Notes: generated by a model not told the origin, from the letters alone. 64,000 nt of DNA from Bacillota bacterium (GCA_023435985.1 JAEZKY010000021.1:21364-85363); one strand, 5' to 3'; numbered from the stretch's first letter, positions 25,032 through 34,971 are shown. Translations and numbers: made by a program.

Positions 25032-27329
25032 ATGGAAGGTGTTATTATTAAGAGATTATTTTTAAAAGTTGAAGGAATTGTGCAAGGTGTTGGATTTAGA
25101 CCTTTTGTTTATAAGCAGGCAATTTCACTAGAACTGAAAGGATGGATTAATAACAATTCAGAAGGAGTATACATCGATATTGAAGGACAAGAAGATAATT
25201 TAAACAAATTTATTTATAATCTTAGGTGCAAAAAGCCTTCCTTAGCGAAGATAGAAAACATAATTGTAAGTGAAAAGGAACTTTTAAATTATGAAAATTT
25301 TGAAATAAGAGAAAGCGAAAGTAAAAAAGAGAAAATTACTTTGATTTCTCCAGATATAGCTGTTTGTGAAGAATGTCTTAAGGATATTAGCGATCCATCC
25401 AATAGAAGATATAAATATCCTTTTACTAATTGTACAAATTGCGGTCCAAGATTTTCAATAATAAAAGCTATTCCATATGATAGAGCAAATACAACCATGA
25501 AAAAATTTGTTATGTGCAGGGAATGCCAGGAGGAATACATAGATCCAGTTAATAGAAGATTTCATGCCCAGCCTAATGTTTGTAAGGAGTGTGGACCTAA
25601 GCTTTGGATTGAAGATTCTTATGGAGTGAAGATTAAAGTTAATGATGTATTGGAATGGACAAGACAAAAGCTTAAAGAAGGTAAAATTTTTGCCATTAAA
25701 GGTCTTGGAGGATTTCATTTAGTTTGTGATGCTGAAAATGAGGAAGCAGTGAGGCTGTTAAGAACTAGAAAAAAAAGGCCTGACAAAGCCTTTGCAGTTA
25801 TGATAAAGGATATAGAGGTAGTAAAGAAATATTGTAATGTAAATGCAGAAGAAGAGAAAGTGATCACAGATTCAAGAAAGCCCATAGTAATATTAGGGCA
25901 GTCCAATAACTATAATTTATCAAAGTACATAGTACCAAATCAAAAAACTTTAGGTGTAATGCTTCCATATACGCCTTTGCATTATTTATTGTTTGAGGAT
26001 AGCGTAAAGGTTTTAGTTATGACAAGTGCAAATATTAATGGATTACCTTTAGAATATAAAAATGAAGATGCAGTTAATAATTTAACTGAGATTGCAGATT
26101 ATTTTCTACTACATAATAGAGATATTCATATGCCAATAGATGATTCAGTAGTAAGGGTGATGAATGATGAAGTTCATATGATAAGAAGAGCAAGAGGATA
26201 TGTGCCAGAACCTATAAAAATGAAGAATACAAAAGAGATTTTAGCTTGTGGGTCAAATATGAAAAATACTTTTTGTATAGGAAAAGAAAATAATTTATTT
26301 TTAAGTCAATATAATGGAGATTTAGAAAATCTGGAGACCTTTGAACATTATGAAAATAATATAGAATATTTTAAGAATATATTTAATTTCGTCCCAAGGT
26401 ATGTAGCTTGTGATATGCACCCAAGCTATGCTTCAACACAATATGCCTATAATTCAGTAATACCCAAAATTGAGGTTCAGCATCATCATGCACATATTGT
26501 AAGCTGCTTAGTTGAAAATAACATAAATAAAAAAGTTATTGGGATTGCTTTTGATGGAACGGGCTACGGAGCTGATAAAAAAATATGGGGTGGGGAATTT
26601 TTAATCTGTGATAATAAAGAATTTACACGATTTGGATATTTAGATTATGTAAAAATGCCAGGCGGTGAAAAAGCTGTTAAGGAACCTTGGAGGATAGCTG
26701 TATCATATATATATAAGATGTTTGAGTCAAAGATGTGGAGTGAATACAACACAGACTCATCAATTGGAGAAATATTAGTTAAATTATATGGTGATAAAGC
26801 AGCTAATATTATAGCTGTGCTTGAAGCAGATATTAACTGCCCAGAAACTTCAAGTATTGGACGTTTTTTTGATGCGGCAGCAAGTCTAATTGGAGTTAGA
26901 GATAATATTACTTATGAAGGGCAGGCAGCCATAGAACTTGAAGCCATTGCGATAAATAATAGTTCAAGTATTTATGATTATGATATAGTCAAGGAAGAGT
27001 CCTATGTTATAAAAACAGAAAAAATTATTTTAGGTATTATAAAAGATAGATTATCAGGTAAACAAGCTTCTACTATGTCAGATAAATTTCATAATACAAT
27101 AATTAGGTTAGCAAAAGATATGTGCAAACTAATTAGAAAAGATACAGGTATTAATGAAGTAGCATTAAGCGGAGGAGTATTTCAAAACTGTATTTTGCTT
27201 AAAGGTCTAATAAACGAACTAGAAAATGAAAATTTTAGTGTGTATACAAATAAATTAATACCAACTAATGATAGTGGCGTAGCATTAGGACAAATTGTTA
27301 TAGCAAATGAAACTTTAAGAAATATATAA
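25032..27329 (+). CDS. hypF: Carbamoyltransferase HypF
   Basis: Makes carbamoyl-adenylate from carbamoyl phosphate and transfers it to HypE. Domains in order: acylphosphatase (VQGVGFRPFVYKQ, about residues 15-100), two zinc fingers (CEEC, CTNC, CREC, CKEC, about 110-190), a YrdC-like domain (about 205-390) and a Kae1-like domain (about 395-765, with EVQHHHAHI). The start is uncertain. ATG 25032 lacks a good upstream ribosome binding site, whereas GGAAGGTG at 25034-25041 would fit a rare ATT start at 25047. Length fits the family either way. Confidence 0.93.
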   Translation: MEGVIIKRLFLKVEGIVQGVGFRPFVYKQAISLELKGWINNNSEGVYIDIEGQEDNLNKFIYNLRCKKPSLAKIENIIVSEKELLNYENFEIRESESKKEKITLISPDIAVCEECLKDISDPSNRRYKYPFTNCTNCGPRFSIIKAIPYDRANTTMKKFVMCRECQEEYIDPVNRRFHAQPNVCKECGPKLWIEDSYGVKIKVNDVLEWTRQKLKEGKIFAIKGLGGFHLVCDAENEEAVRLLRTRKKRPDKAFAVMIKDIEVVKKYCNVNAEEEKVITDSRKPIVILGQSNNYNLSKYIVPNQKTLGVMLPYTPLHYLLFEDSVKVLVMTSANINGLPLEYKNEDAVNNLTEIADYFLLHNRDIHMPIDDSVVRVMNDEVHMIRRARGYVPEPIKMKNTKEILACGSNMKNTFCIGKENNLFLSQYNGDLENLETFEHYENNIEYFKNIFNFVPRYVACDMHPSYASTQYAYNSVIPKIEVQHHHAHIVSCLVENNINKKVIGIAFDGTGYGADKKIWGGEFLICDNKEFTRFGYLDYVKMPGGEKAVKEPWRIAVSYIYKMFESKMWSEYNTDSSIGEILVKLYGDKAANIIAVLEADINCPETSSIGRFFDAAASLIGVRDNITYEGQAAIELEAIAINNSSSIYDYDIVKEESYVIKTEKIILGIIKDRLSGKQASTMSDKFHNTIIRLAKDMCKLIRKDTGINEVALSGGVFQNCILLKGLINELENENFSVYTNKLIPTNDSGVALGQIVIANETLRNI

Positions 27330-27475
27330 TTATAAGGATATTAATATACTATGGACAATGCATTATGAGCTAGTATAAGTATAAAGATGAAAAGAGCATG
27401 TTAAGAAATAAGTATATTGTATTTATCATAAAAATTGATGTTTATTTAGGGATATAATTAGATATGACTATATCC

Positions 27476-28561
27476 CTAAATAGATATTAGTTTATCAAGC
27501 TCGTTTAATATATTCATGTAACCATCTGGAGTGTTTAACCATCTCTCAAGAACTATAAAATATTTACAATTATTAGACTTATTTTTTAAATATGTATAAA
27601 TTATTTGAGACTCATCTATTTCTTCACGGCCAATTTCTATTGGATTCTTTAAATTCTCATTATTAAAGCAAAATGAAATATTGTTTTTAATAATGAGTTT
27701 TAACTTTTCTAAATTCAAATCATTCATCGAATATTTTTCACTAAAGAGTATTTTATTGCCGTTAATAAGAAAAAGTTTAATTACGCTATCGTTCAAAGAT
27801 TCAAGCAAAACAATATTTTTATTTTCCTTTACAAATTTTATAACTTTCACATTATTAAGTAAATAATTTACTGCCTGTATATAATCTCTGTATTTAGCAG
27901 CTGTTTCAAAGTCGAATTTTTCTGAGGCATCAAGCATTTTTAGCTCCAGTTCTGTAAGAATACTTTTATCAGTTCCGTTAAATAAATAAATCAATCTTTT
28001 TAATATATCAATATACTGTTTTTTTAAAGTATCATTTAAACACATTCCTATACATAATCCCAAGGAATAATTAATACAGGATGAAGTTTTTTGTAAATTA
28101 TTATTGCAGATTATTTTAAAGTATTCTCTTATGTTTTGAATAGCCGTTCTTAACGTATTTTTATTGGTATATGGTCCGAAATAAATACATTCATCGCTAC
28201 TTTTATGTTCATTGCATATCAATATATCAGGATTTTTTTCGTTAAGGTTTATTCTTATGTAGCAATAAGATTTAGGGCTTTTCATTTGTTTGTTATATGC
28301 AGGTTTTATTTTTTTTATTAACTCACATTCAAGTAAAAATGCTTCAAATTCTGTATCAGTAATTATATATTCAAAGTCCTTAAGATTTTGAACTAGTTTT
28401 ATAACCTTTGGAGAGTGAGATTTTGAATTTTGAAAGTATGAACTAACTCTGTTTTTTAAGTTTTTAGATTTCCCAACATAAATGACATTTTTCAGAGAAT
28501 CTTTCATGAGATATACACCAGGGCAGGAAGGTAATATTTTAATTTTTTCTTTTATGTCCAC
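27476..28561 (-). CDS. UvrC-like GIY-YIG nuclease (short, Cho-like)
   Basis: Resembles the N-terminal half of excinuclease UvrC. The GIY-YIG domain (residues about 11-95, GVYLMKDSLKNVIYVGKSKNL) is followed by a cysteine-containing segment (SCINYSLGLCIGMC) and a UVR/UvrB-interaction motif (about 210-235). At 361 aa it lacks the RNase H-like and helix-hairpin-helix domains that make the second incision. This resembles E. coli Cho, which makes only the 3' incision; function here is inferred. It stands alone. Confidence 0.82.
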   Translation of the reverse strand: MDIKEKIKILPSCPGVYLMKDSLKNVIYVGKSKNLKNRVSSYFQNSKSHSPKVIKLVQNLKDFEYIITDTEFEAFLLECELIKKIKPAYNKQMKSPKSYCYIRINLNEKNPDILICNEHKSSDECIYFGPYTNKNTLRTAIQNIREYFKIICNNNLQKTSSCINYSLGLCIGMCLNDTLKKQYIDILKRLIYLFNGTDKSILTELELKMLDASEKFDFETAAKYRDYIQAVNYLLNNVKVIKFVKENKNIVLLESLNDSVIKLFLINGNKILFSEKYSMNDLNLEKLKLIIKNNISFCFNNENLKNPIEIGREEIDESQIIYTYLKNKSNNCKYFIVLERWLNTPDGYMNILNELDKLISI

Positions 28562-28776
28562 GTAATCTCCTCCATAAGATGATTAATTATTTTACTATTA
28601 TGATTCTATCATGATATGTGAATAATTAATAATTTTATGATATATGGATTTTTAGCAATTAAGTTTTGAACTGCAAATATGACTTTTTGTTTTACAAAGT
28701 GGAATCTTGTTTTTTAATTAACCGTACCAATTAATCATTATCCCTATACTTTATATGAAGTCATGGACAAGCACCA

Positions 28777-28825
28777 TTGTCATGATGACAAGTAAACTTG
28801 ACAACATGTAAAATTAAGGTATAAT
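28777..28825 (+). promoter_or_regulatory. Promoter with adjacent palindrome for the DUF6442/XRE pair
   Basis: TTGACA (28798-28803), 16 nt, TATAAT (28820-28825) is a strong promoter. Immediately upstream is the 15-bp palindrome TTGTCATGATGACAA (28777-28791), with related GACAAG half-sites on both sides. This is a candidate operator for the XRE repressor encoded in the same unit. Confidence 0.6.
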
Positions 28826-28853
28826 AATCATTAATAGGAATGGAGTTGATTTT

Positions 28854-29174
28854 ATGAATAAAGAGGATATATTGGAAAGAAACAAGAAAAGTAATATAGA
28901 TAATGAGGATGAAATGGAACAATATATTAATGGAAAAGCGGGATTAAGTGCAAAATTTATCTTTAGCTTAATAATTTTAGCTTTAGCAATCTTTAAATGT
29001 TATAAGCATCTTCCAACAGGGGATATATGGACAATTTTTATGGCTTATGTTGCAACTGAATCATTTTACAAATATTATTATTTGAGATATAAAAAACTAT
29101 TGATATTAGGAAGTTTTTTTAGTATTAGCGGTATGTTTTTTTTATTTCAATTTCTTACTATAACTTGTAAATAG
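28854..29174 (+). CDS. Small membrane protein (DUF6442-like)
   Basis: 106 aa with a charged N-terminal 30 residues and about three hydrophobic segments (about 33-47, 53-70, 80-102). It resembles small membrane proteins that precede XRE regulators in Clostridia. The regulator gene starts 11 bp downstream. Function unknown; a partner role with the regulator is inferred from proximity. Confidence 0.7.
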   Translation: MNKEDILERNKKSNIDNEDEMEQYINGKAGLSAKFIFSLIILALAIFKCYKHLPTGDIWTIFMAYVATESFYKYYYLRYKKLLILGSFFSISGMFFLFQFLTITCK

Positions 29175-29185
29175 AAAGGGCATTT

Positions 29186-29395
29186 ATGGAGGAAAAATTA
29201 ATTTTACAGAATCGATTAAAGGTAGCTAGAGCAGAAAAAAATTTATCTCAAGGAGATTTAGCAGAAATGGTTAACGTATCTAGACAGACAATAAGTTCTA
29301 TAGAGACAGGACAATTTTGTCCAAGTGCAAAATTGGCATTATTAATATGTATAGCATTAGATAAAAAATTCGAAGAGATGTTTTATTTTGAATAA
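29186..29395 (+). CDS. XRE-family helix-turn-helix regulator
   Basis: 69-aa single-domain regulator. RLKVARAEKNLSQGDLAEMVNVSRQTISSIE is the helix-turn-helix, as in the YozG/SinR-like small repressors. It probably controls itself and the upstream membrane-protein gene. Confidence 0.9.
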   Translation: MEEKLILQNRLKVARAEKNLSQGDLAEMVNVSRQTISSIETGQFCPSAKLALLICIALDKKFEEMFYFE

Positions 29396-29434
29396 AAATT
29401 ATTCAAGTAATGGTTAATATGGAGGTATTAAGAG

Positions 29435-30031
29435 ATGATTAGAAACGATAATAAAGTATTGAATTCAAAAAAAATTACAATTAATAATTCAAGAAAAAAT
29501 ACAAAAGTGCGAATAGTTAAAAAAAATAATATGAATTTCTTTAAAGAATGGATTATACCAGTAGTATCAGCAATAGCAGTAGCTCTATTAGTAAATAAGT
29601 TCTTATTTTTTAATGTATATGTACCAACCCCTTCAATGGTGCCAACTATAAATATTAATGATAAATTTATTGTAACTAAAGTATACAATAAAGAAAATCT
29701 TAAGGTTGGTGATATCATAGTCTTTCATTCTAATGAATTTAATGAGAGATTAGTAAAGAGATTAATAGGACTTCCAGGAGATAAAATAGATATAAAAGAA
29801 GGAGTCGTATTTAGAAATGGGGAAAAACTTAATGAAGATTATGTAAAGAATAAAGATGCATTTAATGGAACATATGAAGTGCCACAAGGAAAGTATTTTT
29901 TCTTGGGAGATAATCGGCCAGATTCTGCTGATTCAAGACTTTGGAAGAATCCTTATGTGGATGCAGCAGATATTGAAGGAAAAGTTCAATTTAGATATTA
30001 TCCACTAAAGGATTTTGGAACCGTAAAGTAA
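29435..30031 (+). CDS. lepB: Signal peptidase I
   Basis: Membrane serine protease that removes Sec signal peptides. One N-terminal membrane helix (about residues 38-58) is preceded by a basic cytoplasmic segment. The catalytic serine lies in PTPSMVPT and the catalytic lysine in LVKRLIGLPGDK; FLGDNRPDSADSR is the C-terminal signature. 198 aa; GGAGG precedes the ATG. Confidence 0.95.
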   Translation: MIRNDNKVLNSKKITINNSRKNTKVRIVKKNNMNFFKEWIIPVVSAIAVALLVNKFLFFNVYVPTPSMVPTININDKFIVTKVYNKENLKVGDIIVFHSNEFNERLVKRLIGLPGDKIDIKEGVVFRNGEKLNEDYVKNKDAFNGTYEVPQGKYFFLGDNRPDSADSRLWKNPYVDAADIEGKVQFRYYPLKDFGTVK

Positions 30032-30045
30032 AATTAATAAAATAT

Positions 30046-30174
30046 GTGACTTTAGATATAAAAGCAACTATAAAAATAAGTAATATCATTTTGGCATTTT
30101 GGGGTGCAGTAACTATTTGGAATTTAACAAATTTATTTATAATAAGAAATAGAAAAGAAAAAACATTAGATTAG
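30046..30174 (+). CDS. Possible small hydrophobic ORF or gene remnant
   Basis: A 42-codon frame opening at GTG 30046 encodes one hydrophobic helix (IILAFWGAVTIWNLTNLFII) followed by basic residues. It has no clear ribosome binding site and lies 14 bp after lepB. It may be a tiny membrane protein or a decayed gene. The rest of the gap (30175-30396) contains only the terminator below. Confidence 0.3.
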   Translation: MTLDIKATIKISNIILAFWGAVTIWNLTNLFIIRNRKEKTLD

Positions 30175-30285
30175 AATGGTTAAACAGCGAAGCCTCTTAC
30201 AATGTAACCATGGGAGTTTATTTTAGAGATTAAAGTGCAAATTGTAATTTATAAGTATCTATACCACATATCACGTAAAAAGTAC

Positions 30286-30338
30286 TTAGGCACATGAAAA
30301 ATAGACAAGCTTACTTATCTGCTTTTTCATGTGCCTAA
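30286..30338. terminator. Bidirectional terminator between lepB and argF
   Basis: A 16-bp perfect stem (TTAGGCACATGAAAAA at 30286-30301 with 30323-30338) separates two convergent units. One arm of the same sequence occurs alone at about 15716, so it is also a dispersed sequence. Confidence 0.75.
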
Positions 30339-30396
30339 AATTTTGATTACTTGTGTTTTAACACGTATATATAATTACTCTAAAGGTCTAATAAAT

Positions 30397-31317
30397 TTAT
30401 TTCATTAATTTAACAAGTATAGCTTTTTGAGCATGTAATCTATTTTCAGATTCATCAAAAATTGAATCAGCATGTTCTTCTAAAACTTCAGCAGTGATTT
30501 CTTCACCTCTATGGGCTGGAAGGCAATGAAGTACCATTACGTTTTTATCAGCAGCTTCTAATAATTCTTTATTAATTTGAAAATCCTTAAAAGCCTTAGT
30601 TCTTTCAGCAATTTCTTTTTCATGTCCCATGCTTGCCCAGACGTCTGTAATTAATACATCAGCATCTTTAGCAGCCTCATATGGAGAAGTGGTTACTTTG
30701 AAGTTTACTCCCTCAATTTTAGAAATTTCATTTGCTCTATTTAAATATTTATCAGATGCCATATATTCTTTTGGAGAAGCAATTGCAAAATTCATTCCAA
30801 CCTTTAAGCAGCCAATCATTAAAGAATTTGCCATGTTGTTTCCATCCCCTATAAAAGCGACCTTTAGTCCTTCTAGGATATTTTTATTTTCTCTTATTGT
30901 CATTAGGTCTGCTAATACCTGACATGGATGTTCATCATCTGTCAAGCCATTTATAACAGGAATTGATGCATATTTAGCAAGTTTTTCAGCTTCTTCTTGA
31001 GAAAAAGTTCTAATCATTATGCCTTGTATGAATCTTGAAAGAGATCTTGCAGTATCTTCAATTGGTTCACCACGTCCAATTTGAAGATCTTTATCAGTCA
31101 AGAATAACGAATTACCACCTAGTTGATACATGCCAGTTTCGAAAGAAACTCTAGTCCTAGTAGATGATTTTTCAAATATCATTCCTAAACTCTTACCTTT
31201 TAAGTGATGATGCTCAATACCATGTTTTTGTTCATATTTTAGTTGATCCGCTAAGTTCAATATATCTAAGATTTCTTCTTTAGAAAGATCATCCATCTTT
31301 AATAAATCTTTTTTCAT
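30397..31317 (-). CDS. argF: Ornithine carbamoyltransferase
   Basis: Forms citrulline from ornithine and carbamoyl phosphate. Carbamoyl-phosphate binding motif SSTRTRVSFE, then HPCQVLAD, and the ornithine-binding HCLPAHRGEE are present. I chose ATG 31317 because GGAGG precedes it by 8 nt; the longer frame adds nine residues. 306 aa. Last gene of the arg operon. Confidence 0.95.
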   Translation of the reverse strand: MKKDLLKMDDLSKEEILDILNLADQLKYEQKHGIEHHHLKGKSLGMIFEKSSTRTRVSFETGMYQLGGNSLFLTDKDLQIGRGEPIEDTARSLSRFIQGIMIRTFSQEEAEKLAKYASIPVINGLTDDEHPCQVLADLMTIRENKNILEGLKVAFIGDGNNMANSLMIGCLKVGMNFAIASPKEYMASDKYLNRANEISKIEGVNFKVTTSPYEAAKDADVLITDVWASMGHEKEIAERTKAFKDFQINKELLEAADKNVMVLHCLPAHRGEEITAEVLEEHADSIFDESENRLHAQKAILVKLMK

Positions 31318-31446
31318 AATAAATGCCTCCAAGCTAATGTACAATAGACAATTAACAATGTAGAATTAGGGAAGAAATCCTAAAGAAACTTATTAAATAT
31401 AAGAAATCCAATTCTAATTGTTAATTTCTAATTCCTAAATTATTAA

Positions 31447-32631
31447 TTATTCTTTTATATTGGATAAAACTTCAAGAATAATATCTATACCAGCCTTTAA
31501 TTCTTTTTTAGTTATAACAAGTGGTGGAAGAAGTCTTACTGCATCTTTTCCAGCTGTTAATACTAATAAACCTTTTTTCATGGCTTCTTTTTGAACTAGA
31601 GCTGGATCACATTTTACTTTTATTCCAATCATTAAGCCTATCCCACGGACATCTTCTACTTGAGGATTTTTAGCTTCTTCAATAAGCTCTTTTACATAAG
31701 CACCTCTTTTGGTTATTTTCTCAAGATATTTTTCATTGCAAATCTCATCAAGAACCACTAAAGCACCAGCGCATACAACAGGATTTGCTCCAAAAGTTGA
31801 GCCATGATCGCCAGGTTTGAATACATCTGCTACTTTAGATGAACAAAGTATACCCCCAATAGGAAGCCCTGGACCAAGACCTTTAGCTACAGAAACTATA
31901 TCAGCTTCTACATCGAAGTTGTTATAACCAAACATTTTTCCAGTTCTGCCTATACCGCATTGAACTTCGTCAAATATTACAAGCACATCTTTTTCATTAC
32001 AGATTTTAACTACTTCCTGAACAAATTCTTTATCAAGAGGAATAACTCCGCCTTCTCCTTGAATTGCTTCAAGCATTATAGCACAGACATCATTTGAAAG
32101 TTTTTCTTTAAAATCCTCTAAGTCATTTGCTTTTACATAATCAAAACCTTCAGTGAAAGGGTAAAAATACTTATGAAATTTTTCTTGGCCAGTTGCTTTT
32201 AGTGTAGTTACTGTTCTACCATGGAAAGAATTTATTAGAGTAAGAATTTTATTTCTTCCGTTGCCATATTTATCATAACTATATTTTCTAGCCAATTTAA
32301 TTGAGCCTTCATTAGCTTCTGCACCAGAGTTAGCAAAAAATACTTTACTCATATTTGCTTTTTCAGTTAATTCTTTAGCAAGCTTTAAGCTTGATTCAGT
32401 ATAAAATATGTTCGAGGCATGAGCAAGGGTCTTTATCTGTTTACTTGTAGCCTTAACCCATGCTTCATGCCCATATCCTAAACTGCTAACACCAATACCA
32501 CTCGTAAAATCTAAATATTTGTTTTCATCCTGGTCATAAAGATATACGCCTTCACCATGAGTAATTGTAAGACCTAAACGACCATAACTGTTTACAACGT
32601 GCTCTTTTGCTTCATCATAATTATATGACAT
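31447..32631 (-). CDS. argD: Acetylornithine aminotransferase
   Basis: PLP enzyme converting N-acetylglutamate semialdehyde to N-acetylornithine. The PLP region IFDEVQCGIGRTGK and the Schiff-base lysine in SVAKGLGPGLPIGG are visible. 394 aa. About 100 bp of inverted-repeat sequence separates it from argF, and about 220 bp from argB. Confidence 0.95.
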   Translation of the reverse strand: MSYNYDEAKEHVVNSYGRLGLTITHGEGVYLYDQDENKYLDFTSGIGVSSLGYGHEAWVKATSKQIKTLAHASNIFYTESSLKLAKELTEKANMSKVFFANSGAEANEGSIKLARKYSYDKYGNGRNKILTLINSFHGRTVTTLKATGQEKFHKYFYPFTEGFDYVKANDLEDFKEKLSNDVCAIMLEAIQGEGGVIPLDKEFVQEVVKICNEKDVLVIFDEVQCGIGRTGKMFGYNNFDVEADIVSVAKGLGPGLPIGGILCSSKVADVFKPGDHGSTFGANPVVCAGALVVLDEICNEKYLEKITKRGAYVKELIEEAKNPQVEDVRGIGLMIGIKVKCDPALVQKEAMKKGLLVLTAGKDAVRLLPPLVITKKELKAGIDIILEVLSNIKE

Positions 32632-32639
32632 AAAATCAC

Positions 32640-32850
32640 CCCTTTTTTAGTTTACAGTTAACGATTTACAGCTAACTGTCTTTGCTAGAAACTTCTTCAG
32701 AATTTCTGGAAATTATATTAGGTTATATTTTCGTTACATCTTAATTTAACAAGTATTTAAAGTTGACAATTTGCATAAAGAGTCTTAAGGAAATTCAAAA
32801 AATGTATTTAAGAAATTCCGAAAGAATTTCGGCCTTAACTGTAAAATAAA
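32640..32850. repeat. Imperfect palindromic element between argB and argD
   Basis: Outer arms containing TTACAGTTAA and TTAACTGTAA bracket inner arms such as GAAATTCCG/CGGAATTTC-like sequence. Part of it (AAATTC, GGAATTTCT, AAATACATT, TTTTGAA blocks on the minus strand) reappears at 45910-45965 behind glpK. This suggests a dispersed palindromic repeat family. Confidence 0.55.
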
Positions 32851-32851
32851 T

Positions 32852-33706
32852 TTAGTAAATTATAGTTCCAATTCCCTCAGGGGAGAATAATTCTAAAAGG
32901 AGAGAGTGAGGTACACGACCATCGAGAATAGTTGATTTTTCAACGCCCATTCGAATCGCTTCCACACAACAATCAATTTTTGGAATCATACCGCCCTTAA
33001 TTACACCTTCAAGGCACAATTTAGGTATTTGATGTAATCTTAATACACTAATCAGACTGGAAATATCTTTTGGATCTTTCATAACTCCAGGCACATCAGT
33101 AAGTAGTATTAATCTTTCAGCTTTAAGTGCAGCTGCGATTTTTGAAGCACAAATATCAGCATTTATGTTATACGGCTTATTGTCATGTTCACCTAAAGCT
33201 ACGCTTCCAACAACAGGAATATAACCGGAATCCATAGCAATCTTTAAAATCTCAGTATTTACTTGAGTTATCTCGCCTACATATCCTAAATCAACCTCAG
33301 ATTCTAATTTTTTAGCTTTCAGAAGAGAACCATCCATTCCACATAAACCAATAGCCTTTCCTCCGAATTTCTCTATTAAAGAAACTAAATCTTTATTTAC
33401 TTTTCCACCAAGAACCATTTGAACTACATCAATAGTAGTTTCATCTGTATATCTTAAGCCATTAATAAATTGACTTTTTTCGCCTAATCTATTTAAAAAG
33501 TCTGAAATATCTGGTCCGCCTCCATGGACTACAACAGGCTGAATTCCAACACATTTCATTAAAATAATATCATTTATAACTGTTTCACGAAGTTCATCGC
33601 TCACCATTGCATTTCCACCATATTTTACTACTATTATTTTTCCATAATAGCGTTGAATATAAGGAAGTGCATGAACTAAGACTTCAGCTCTTTCTGTATA
33701 ATTCAA
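32852..33706 (-). CDS. argB: Acetylglutamate kinase
   Basis: Phosphorylates N-acetylglutamate. KYGGNAM (N-terminal lysine/glycine motif), VVHGGGPDIS and LLTDVPGVMKDP are the amino-acid kinase signatures. 284 aa. It starts 18 bp after the argJ stop. Confidence 0.95.
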   Translation of the reverse strand: MNYTERAEVLVHALPYIQRYYGKIIVVKYGGNAMVSDELRETVINDIILMKCVGIQPVVVHGGGPDISDFLNRLGEKSQFINGLRYTDETTIDVVQMVLGGKVNKDLVSLIEKFGGKAIGLCGMDGSLLKAKKLESEVDLGYVGEITQVNTEILKIAMDSGYIPVVGSVALGEHDNKPYNINADICASKIAAALKAERLILLTDVPGVMKDPKDISSLISVLRLHQIPKLCLEGVIKGGMIPKIDCCVEAIRMGVEKSTILDGRVPHSLLLELFSPEGIGTIIY

Positions 33707-33724
33707 AATAAAACCCCCATTTAT

Positions 33725-34948
33725 TTAGCTTCTGTAGTCTCCATTTATTTTTACGTATTCATAGCTTAGATCGCAGCCCCAAACATAGGCACTATGATCA
33801 CCTAAGAATAAATCGACCTTGATGATAATTTCATTTTCACTTAAAACTTTTTTTGCTATATCTTCATCGAAAGGTAAGGAACTACCAGCTTCACAAACTT
33901 TTATAGAACCAGCAGCACTTTCGAAGGAAACATCAACTTTTTCAGGATCAAAGTCAATATTTGCATAGCCAAGTGCACAAAGAATTCGTCCCCAATTTGC
34001 ATCGCTACCAAACATTGCTGTTTTAACTAAACTAGAATTAATAACACTTTTACCTAAAGTAACTGCATCTTTTTCACTTTTTGCACCTATTATTTGGCAT
34101 TCTAATAATTTTGTAGCACCTTCACCATCTTTAGCAATATTCTTAGCCATATGTGTATTTAATTCAGTAAGAACTTTAACAAAATTATCATAGTTATCAT
34201 CTTTTTCTGTTATAGTAGGATTCTCAGCCAAACCATTAGCTAAAATTAATATCATATCATTAGTGCTTGTGTCTCCATCAACACTGACTCTGTTATATGT
34301 TACACTAACGCTTGATTTTAGAGCTTCATTTAATAATTCTGGAGAAATGGATAAGTCAGTTGTGAGGAAAGAAAGCATTGTTCCCATATTAGGTTCAATC
34401 ATTCCAGAGCCTTTTGCCATTGATCCAATTGTTATTTTCTTATCGCCTATATAAAATTCTAAAGCCATTTGCTTTTTGAAGGTATCGGTGGTCATTATGG
34501 CAGAAGATGCATCGTCAAAACCTTCTTTAGACAATTTCTCAGTAAGCAGTGGAATACCATTTTTAATAGCATCTATGTTTAAAGGAACCCCAATAACTCC
34601 TGTAGATGCAACTAAAACATCGTCAGTTTTTAAATTTAACTCTTTAGCCTGAAGACTGGTCATTTTTTTTGCTTTTTGTAACCCATCATCGCCATTGCAG
34701 GTATTTGCATTACCGCTGTTTATGATTATTGCTTGTGCATTTTTGTTAGTTAGATGCTCTTTTGTAACATAAATAGGAGCACCTTTAACTTTGTTTTGGG
34801 TATACATTCCTGCAGCAGCTGCAGGAACTTCTGAATAAATCAAAGCTAGATCCTTCTTCAGACTGCCTTGCTTTAATCCGCAGTGTACACCAGAAGCTAA
34901 AAAACCGTTGGGAGCTGTAACTCCACCATCTATATAATTTATATTCAA
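33725..34948 (-). CDS. argJ: Bifunctional glutamate N-acetyltransferase / ornithine acetyltransferase
   Basis: Recycles the acetyl group between N-acetylornithine and glutamate. The self-cleavage site lies in GMIEPNMGTMLSF, the nucleophilic threonine following MG (the common variant is MA). The start is TTG, preceded by AGAGGGGG. 407 aa. The presence of argJ explains the absence of argA and argE from the cluster. Confidence 0.95.
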   Translation of the reverse strand: MNINYIDGGVTAPNGFLASGVHCGLKQGSLKKDLALIYSEVPAAAAGMYTQNKVKGAPIYVTKEHLTNKNAQAIIINSGNANTCNGDDGLQKAKKMTSLQAKELNLKTDDVLVASTGVIGVPLNIDAIKNGIPLLTEKLSKEGFDDASSAIMTTDTFKKQMALEFYIGDKKITIGSMAKGSGMIEPNMGTMLSFLTTDLSISPELLNEALKSSVSVTYNRVSVDGDTSTNDMILILANGLAENPTITEKDDNYDNFVKVLTELNTHMAKNIAKDGEGATKLLECQIIGAKSEKDAVTLGKSVINSSLVKTAMFGSDANWGRILCALGYANIDFDPEKVDVSFESAAGSIKVCEAGSSLPFDEDIAKKVLSENEIIIKVDLFLGDHSAYVWGCDLSYEYVKINGDYRS

Positions 34949-34971
34949 ATTAATAACCCCCTCTTAACTCT

